Source of the DNA: JBLIAZ01 sp047632015
Lineage (GTDB): Bacteria > Bacteroidota > Bacteroidia > Flavobacteriales_C > GCA-002722245
Assembly: GCA_047632015.1 (NCBI GenBank)
Contig: JBLIBC010000101.1
Span: 1-9,050, forward strand
Reading direction: 5' to 3'
DNA length: 9,050 nt
Positions 6,077 through 9,050 of this stretch are shown here, one piece after another. The stretch's first letter is position 1. Each line of letters begins with the position of its first letter. Made by a program: the position numbers and the translations under genes. The notes beneath the pieces are model-generated. The model was not told where the DNA came from and did not search any database. It saw only the letters and a list, made by a program, of their open reading frames with translations.

Positions 6077-9050
6077 TTAGTTTAATCGTTGTATTGCTAT
6101 AATTGTTTTCACTTCTTCTGTTACCTCAACTTCTGAGTTGCCCTCCACTGGAACTGACGCTTCTAACACTAATTCCTTCGCTAAGGTTTCATTACAAATA
6201 TAGCTTTTGTGGTTGTTAATTGCATTAATAATTCCACTATGTTCTTGAATTTTTAACATTATTTTATCAGTCAAATCATAACCCTTGTCTTTCCTTAGGT
6301 TTTGAATCCTATTCACAAGCTCTCTCGCAATACCTTCATCCTTAAGCTCTTCGGATATAGTAATGTCTAACGCCACAGTATACTTCCCCTCATTAGCTAC
6401 TAACCATCCCGGTATGTCTTCACTGGTAATGTTCACATCCTCCAGTAGTAATTCAATATTTTCCTCGTTAACTTCTATGTTAAACTTACCTTCCTTTTCA
6501 AAAGTTGAAATATCCTCCTTCGTGAATTGACCAATTGCTCTTGAAATCCCTTTCATTTGTTTTTGATACTTAGGTCCTAAAACCTTAAAGTTGGCTTTTA
6601 TTTTTTTAACCAACACACCAGAGTCCTCTGTTAAAAACTCCAAGTCCTTCACATTTACCTCAGCTAAAATCAAGTCTTTAACATCTTCTAATTGACGTTG
6701 GAATGTTTCATCAAGTACTGGGACCAGTATTTTTTGAAGAGGTTGACGAACCCTGATTTGATTCAGCTTTCTTAATGCCAACACCATGGATGTTACCTTT
6801 TGAGCGATTTCCATTTTCTCCTCTAAATCCTTATTGATCAAGACTTCATTTGAAATTGGAAAATCTGATAAGTGAATTGACTCTACAGTTTCTCTTCCAC
6901 TTACAGCATTCAAATCCTTGAATAAATGATCCATGTAAAATGGTGCAATAGGAGATGACAACTTAGCTACAGTCTCCAAACAAGTATACAAAGTTTGATA
7001 CGCTGAAACCTTATCTTCACTGTACTCCCCTTTCCAAAATCGTCTTCTGCACAACCTAACATACCAGTTACTTAATTGCTCATTCACAAATTCTTGAATG
7101 GCTCTTGCTGCTTTTGTAGGCTCGTAATCAGTATAAGCTTCATCCACAAATGTCACCAAACTGTTTAATTTTGAAAGTATCCAGCGGTCAATTTCAGGAC
7201 GTTTATTTATTTCAATTTCTGGTTCCTTGAATGCAAAACCGTCCAAGTTTGCATACAAAACAAAAAACTGATAGGTGTTATGTATGGTTCCAAAAAACTT
7301 ACGCTTTACCTCGGCAATTCCTTCTAAATCAAACTTTAAATTGTCCCATGGTTGAGAGTTACTCATCATGTACCAACGTGTAGCATCAGGCCCATAAGTT
7401 TCAATGGTCGTAAAAGGATCCACAGCGTTGCCTAAACGCTTGCTCATTTTTTGACCATTTTTATCCAAAACCAGTCCGTTACTGACTACGTTTTTATAGG
7501 CTACCGAATCAAAACACATGGTTGCAATTGCGTGTAATGTATAAAACCAACCCCTTGTTTGATCTACTCCTTCAGCAATAAAATCAGCTGGAAAGGCCTT
7601 ATTATCATCAATTTTTTCTTTGTTTTCGAAAGGGTAATGCCATTGCGCATAAGGCATGGATCCTGAGTCAAACCAAACGTCAATTAAATCCGCCTCCCTG
7701 CTCATTGGTTGTCCTGTTGATGAAACTAAAGTAATGTCATCTACATAATCTTTATGAAAATCAAAAGTGTCATAATTTTCATCACTCATGTCACCAACTA
7801 CAAATTTCCCTAATGGATTACTTTCCATTATTCCTGCTTCAACAGCTTTTTCACATGCTGCTTTCAATTCCTCAGCTGATCCAATACAAATTCTCTCGTC
7901 GCCTTCCTCAGTGCTCCAAATTGGAATTGGAATTCCCCAATACCTTGAACGAGACAAGTTCCAATCGTTAGCATTTTCCAGCCAATTCCCAAAACGACCT
8001 GTTCCTGTGGACTCTGGTTTCCAGTTGATCGTTTTATTCAATTCTACCATTCTCTTTTTCACTTTGGTAGCTTTTACAAACCAAGAATCAAGAGGGTAAT
8101 ATAAAATGGGCTTATCAGTTCTCCAGCAATGAGGGTAACTGTGCGAGTATTTCTCTACTTTAAATGCCTTGTTTTCTGTTTTTAGCTGAATTGCAATTAA
8201 TACGTCTGCGCTTTTCTCTGGAGCTTCTCCGTCTGTGTAATATTCATTTTTTACAAACATCCCAGCCAACTCACCATCCAATTGTTTAACAAATCGGCCC
8301 GTTAAATCAACTAAAGGAACTGCATTCTCATTGTCATCCAAAACCAACATCGGTGGAATACCTGCTTTTTGAGCAACCATGGCATCATCCGCACCAAAAG
8401 TAGGTGCAATGTGAACGATTCCAGTACCATCCTCTGTTGTTACAAAATCACCAGAAATCACTTGAAAAGCCTTGTCAGCATCTTCAAATGGAGTACATCC
8501 TCCTAATAATTGTTCGTACTTAATTCCAACTAAATCAGTTCCTATAAAAGTTTGACCAATCAAAAACGGTATATTCTTGTCCCCTTCATTATAAACCAGC
8601 TCCTCAGCTGATTGTACGGCTTTATATTTTCCCGAAAACTGCTTTCCTATTAGTGCCGAAGCCAACACAACTTGAATAGCTTCACCAGTGTACTGGTTAA
8701 ATGAGTTAACTAAAGTATATTCAATCTTAGGCCCTACACACAAAGCTGTGTTTGAAGGTAAGGTCCATGGAGTAGTTGTCCAAGCCATAAAAAAAGCCTC
8801 TCCCCTTCCCTCTCCTAAAGAGAGGGTGTTTAAAAAGTCCTTCCCTTTGGGAAGGGTTTGGGATGGGCTTATTTTAAACTGTGCTACAATTGTAGTATCC
8901 TTAACGTCTTTATAACAACCCGGTAAATTCAATTCGTGCGAAGAAAGTCCTGTTCCTGCAGCCGGTGAATAGGGTTGAATCGTGTAACCCTTGTACATCA
9001 AGTCCTTGTTGTACATTTGCTTCAACAACCACCATACAGTTTCCATGTAC
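6077..9050 (-). CDS. ileS: Isoleucyl-tRNA synthetase, eukaryote-like type (5' partial)
   Basis: Class I cytoplasmic enzyme that charges tRNA-Ile with isoleucine and hydrolyses mischarged Val-tRNA-Ile. The frame is open to the right edge, and the ATG at 9046 is internal (the residue before it is Tyr), so about 155 N-terminal residues, including the HIGH motif, are off the window. Residues are counted from that Met. The CP1 editing domain shows AWTTTPWTLPSN (88-99) and GTGIVHIAPTFGADD (207-221). The catalytic domain then resumes with WNLSRSRYWG, DVWFDSGSMPYAQWHYPF and EGVDQTRGWFY, and the KMSKR loop is at 533-537 (7450-7436). The anticodon-binding domain includes SNWYVRLCRRRFWKGEY, and the C-terminus resembles the DUF5915 region with GIARELVNRIQNLRK. 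KMSKR instead of KMSKS and this C-terminus mark the eukaryote-like (IleS2-type) lineage, some members of which resist mupirocin. About 26 extra residues (60-85) just before the editing threonine-rich motif are encoded by a palindromic repeat. It is the first visible gene of the ileS / DksA-like / lspA operon. Confidence 0.97.
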   Translation of the reverse strand, partial: YMETVWWLLKQMYNKDLMYKGYTIQPYSPAAGTGLSSHELNLPGCYKDVKDTTIVAQFKISPSQTLPKGKDFLNTLSLGEGRGEAFFMAWTTTPWTLPSNTALCVGPKIEYTLVNSFNQYTGEAIQVVLASALIGKQFSGKYKAVQSAEELVYNEGDKNIPFLIGQTFIGTDLVGIKYEQLLGGCTPFEDADKAFQVISGDFVTTEDGTGIVHIAPTFGADDAMVAQKAGIPPMLVLDDNENAVPLVDLTGRFVKQLDGELAGMFVKNEYYTDGEAPEKSADVLIAIQLKTENKAFKVEKYSHSYPHCWRTDKPILYYPLDSWFVKATKVKKRMVELNKTINWKPESTGTGRFGNWLENANDWNLSRSRYWGIPIPIWSTEEGDERICIGSAEELKAACEKAVEAGIMESNPLGKFVVGDMSDENYDTFDFHKDYVDDITLVSSTGQPMSREADLIDVWFDSGSMPYAQWHYPFENKEKIDDNKAFPADFIAEGVDQTRGWFYTLHAIATMCFDSVAYKNVVSNGLVLDKNGQKMSKRLGNAVDPFTTIETYGPDATRWYMMSNSQPWDNLKFDLEGIAEVKRKFFGTIHNTYQFFVLYANLDGFAFKEPEIEINKRPEIDRWILSKLNSLVTFVDEAYTDYEPTKAARAIQEFVNEQLSNWYVRLCRRRFWKGEYSEDKVSAYQTLYTCLETVAKLSSPIAPFYMDHLFKDLNAVSGRETVESIHLSDFPISNEVLINKDLEEKMEIAQKVTSMVLALRKLNQIRVRQPLQKILVPVLDETFQRQLEDVKDLILAEVNVKDLEFLTEDSGVLVKKIKANFKVLGPKYQKQMKGISRAIGQFTKEDISTFEKEGKFNIEVNEENIELLLEDVNITSEDIPGWLVANEGKYTVALDITISEELKDEGIARELVNRIQNLRKDKGYDLTDKIMLKIQEHSGIINAINNHKSYICNETLAKELVLEASVPVEGNSEVEVTEEVKTIIAIQRLN
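8794..8870. repeat. G/C-rich double-hairpin palindromic element inserted in frame within ileS
   Basis: This ~77-base block stands out from the AT-rich gene by its CCC and GGG runs. It has terminal inverted arms AAGCC (8794-8798) and GGCTT (8866-8870). Inside are two perfect 7-bp stems: CCCTCTC (8808-8814) with GAGAGGG (8820-8826) around a 5-base loop, and CCTTCCC (8839-8845) with GGGAAGG (8849-8855) around a 3-base loop. On the ileS strand it is read through without a stop and encodes roughly residues 60-85, low-complexity sequence including SPSQTLPKG and LSLGEGRGE. Conserved IleRS sequence resumes on both sides (VAQFK before, MAWTTTP after). The architecture resembles dispersed palindromic repeats that I recall from other Bacteroidota chromosomes, often intergenic. 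Exact ends and any target duplication cannot be set from a single copy. Confidence 0.8.

Noticed and set aside
7788..8099. 103-codon + strand open frame opposite ileS
   Set aside because: It is antisense to highly conserved IleRS sequence and resembles no protein I know.
8688..8915. 75-codon + strand open frame covering the palindromic element
   Set aside because: It arises because the repeat is open in several frames; the ileS strand is clearly the coding one, as conserved sequence flanks both sides.
6077..9046. ATG at 9046 as the true start of ileS
   Set aside because: Conserved IleRS sequence (Tyr before METVWW) continues to the window edge, and the HIGH motif would be missing; the start lies off the window.

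Overview
The window looks like ordinary chromosomal DNA from a member of the Bacteroidota, most likely the Flavobacteriia or a close relative. The evidence is AT-rich DNA, start codons without clear Shine-Dalgarno sequences, a PorZ-type protein of the type IX secretion system (T9SS) with its own T9SS C-terminal sorting domain, a eukaryote-like isoleucyl-tRNA synthetase with a KMSKR loop, and an ileS / DksA-like / lspA gene block. I see no phage, transposase, CRISPR, tRNA or rRNA. No gene-free stretch exceeds 300 bases; the longest is 75 bases.

Left half, + strand: a SulP-family anion transporter with a STAS domain, whose start lies off the left edge (1-1386); porZ (1462-3780); a broken membrane glycosyltransferase of the GT39/PMT type reduced to its first ~118 residues (3786-4178); and recO (4195-4917). 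The last three genes are spaced 5 and 16 bases apart and are probably co-transcribed.

Right half, - strand, converging on recO across a 41-base gap: ileS (its 5' end lies off the right edge), then a DksA/TraR-like regulator that has lost three of its four zinc cysteines, then lspA. Gaps are 7 and 19 bases, so this is read as one operon. Its themes are translation (IleRS), transcription control (DksA-like) and lipoprotein maturation (LspA).

The most interesting feature is a ~77-base, G/C-rich, double-hairpin palindromic element inserted in frame inside ileS (about 8794-8870). It adds about 26 residues to the editing-domain region of an essential enzyme. It looks like a dispersed repeat tolerated inside a coding region, in the manner of Rickettsia palindromic elements. 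The second point of interest is the truncated glycosyltransferase between porZ and recO, which is either a real internal deletion or an assembly collapse. I did not find a convincing new multi-gene system.
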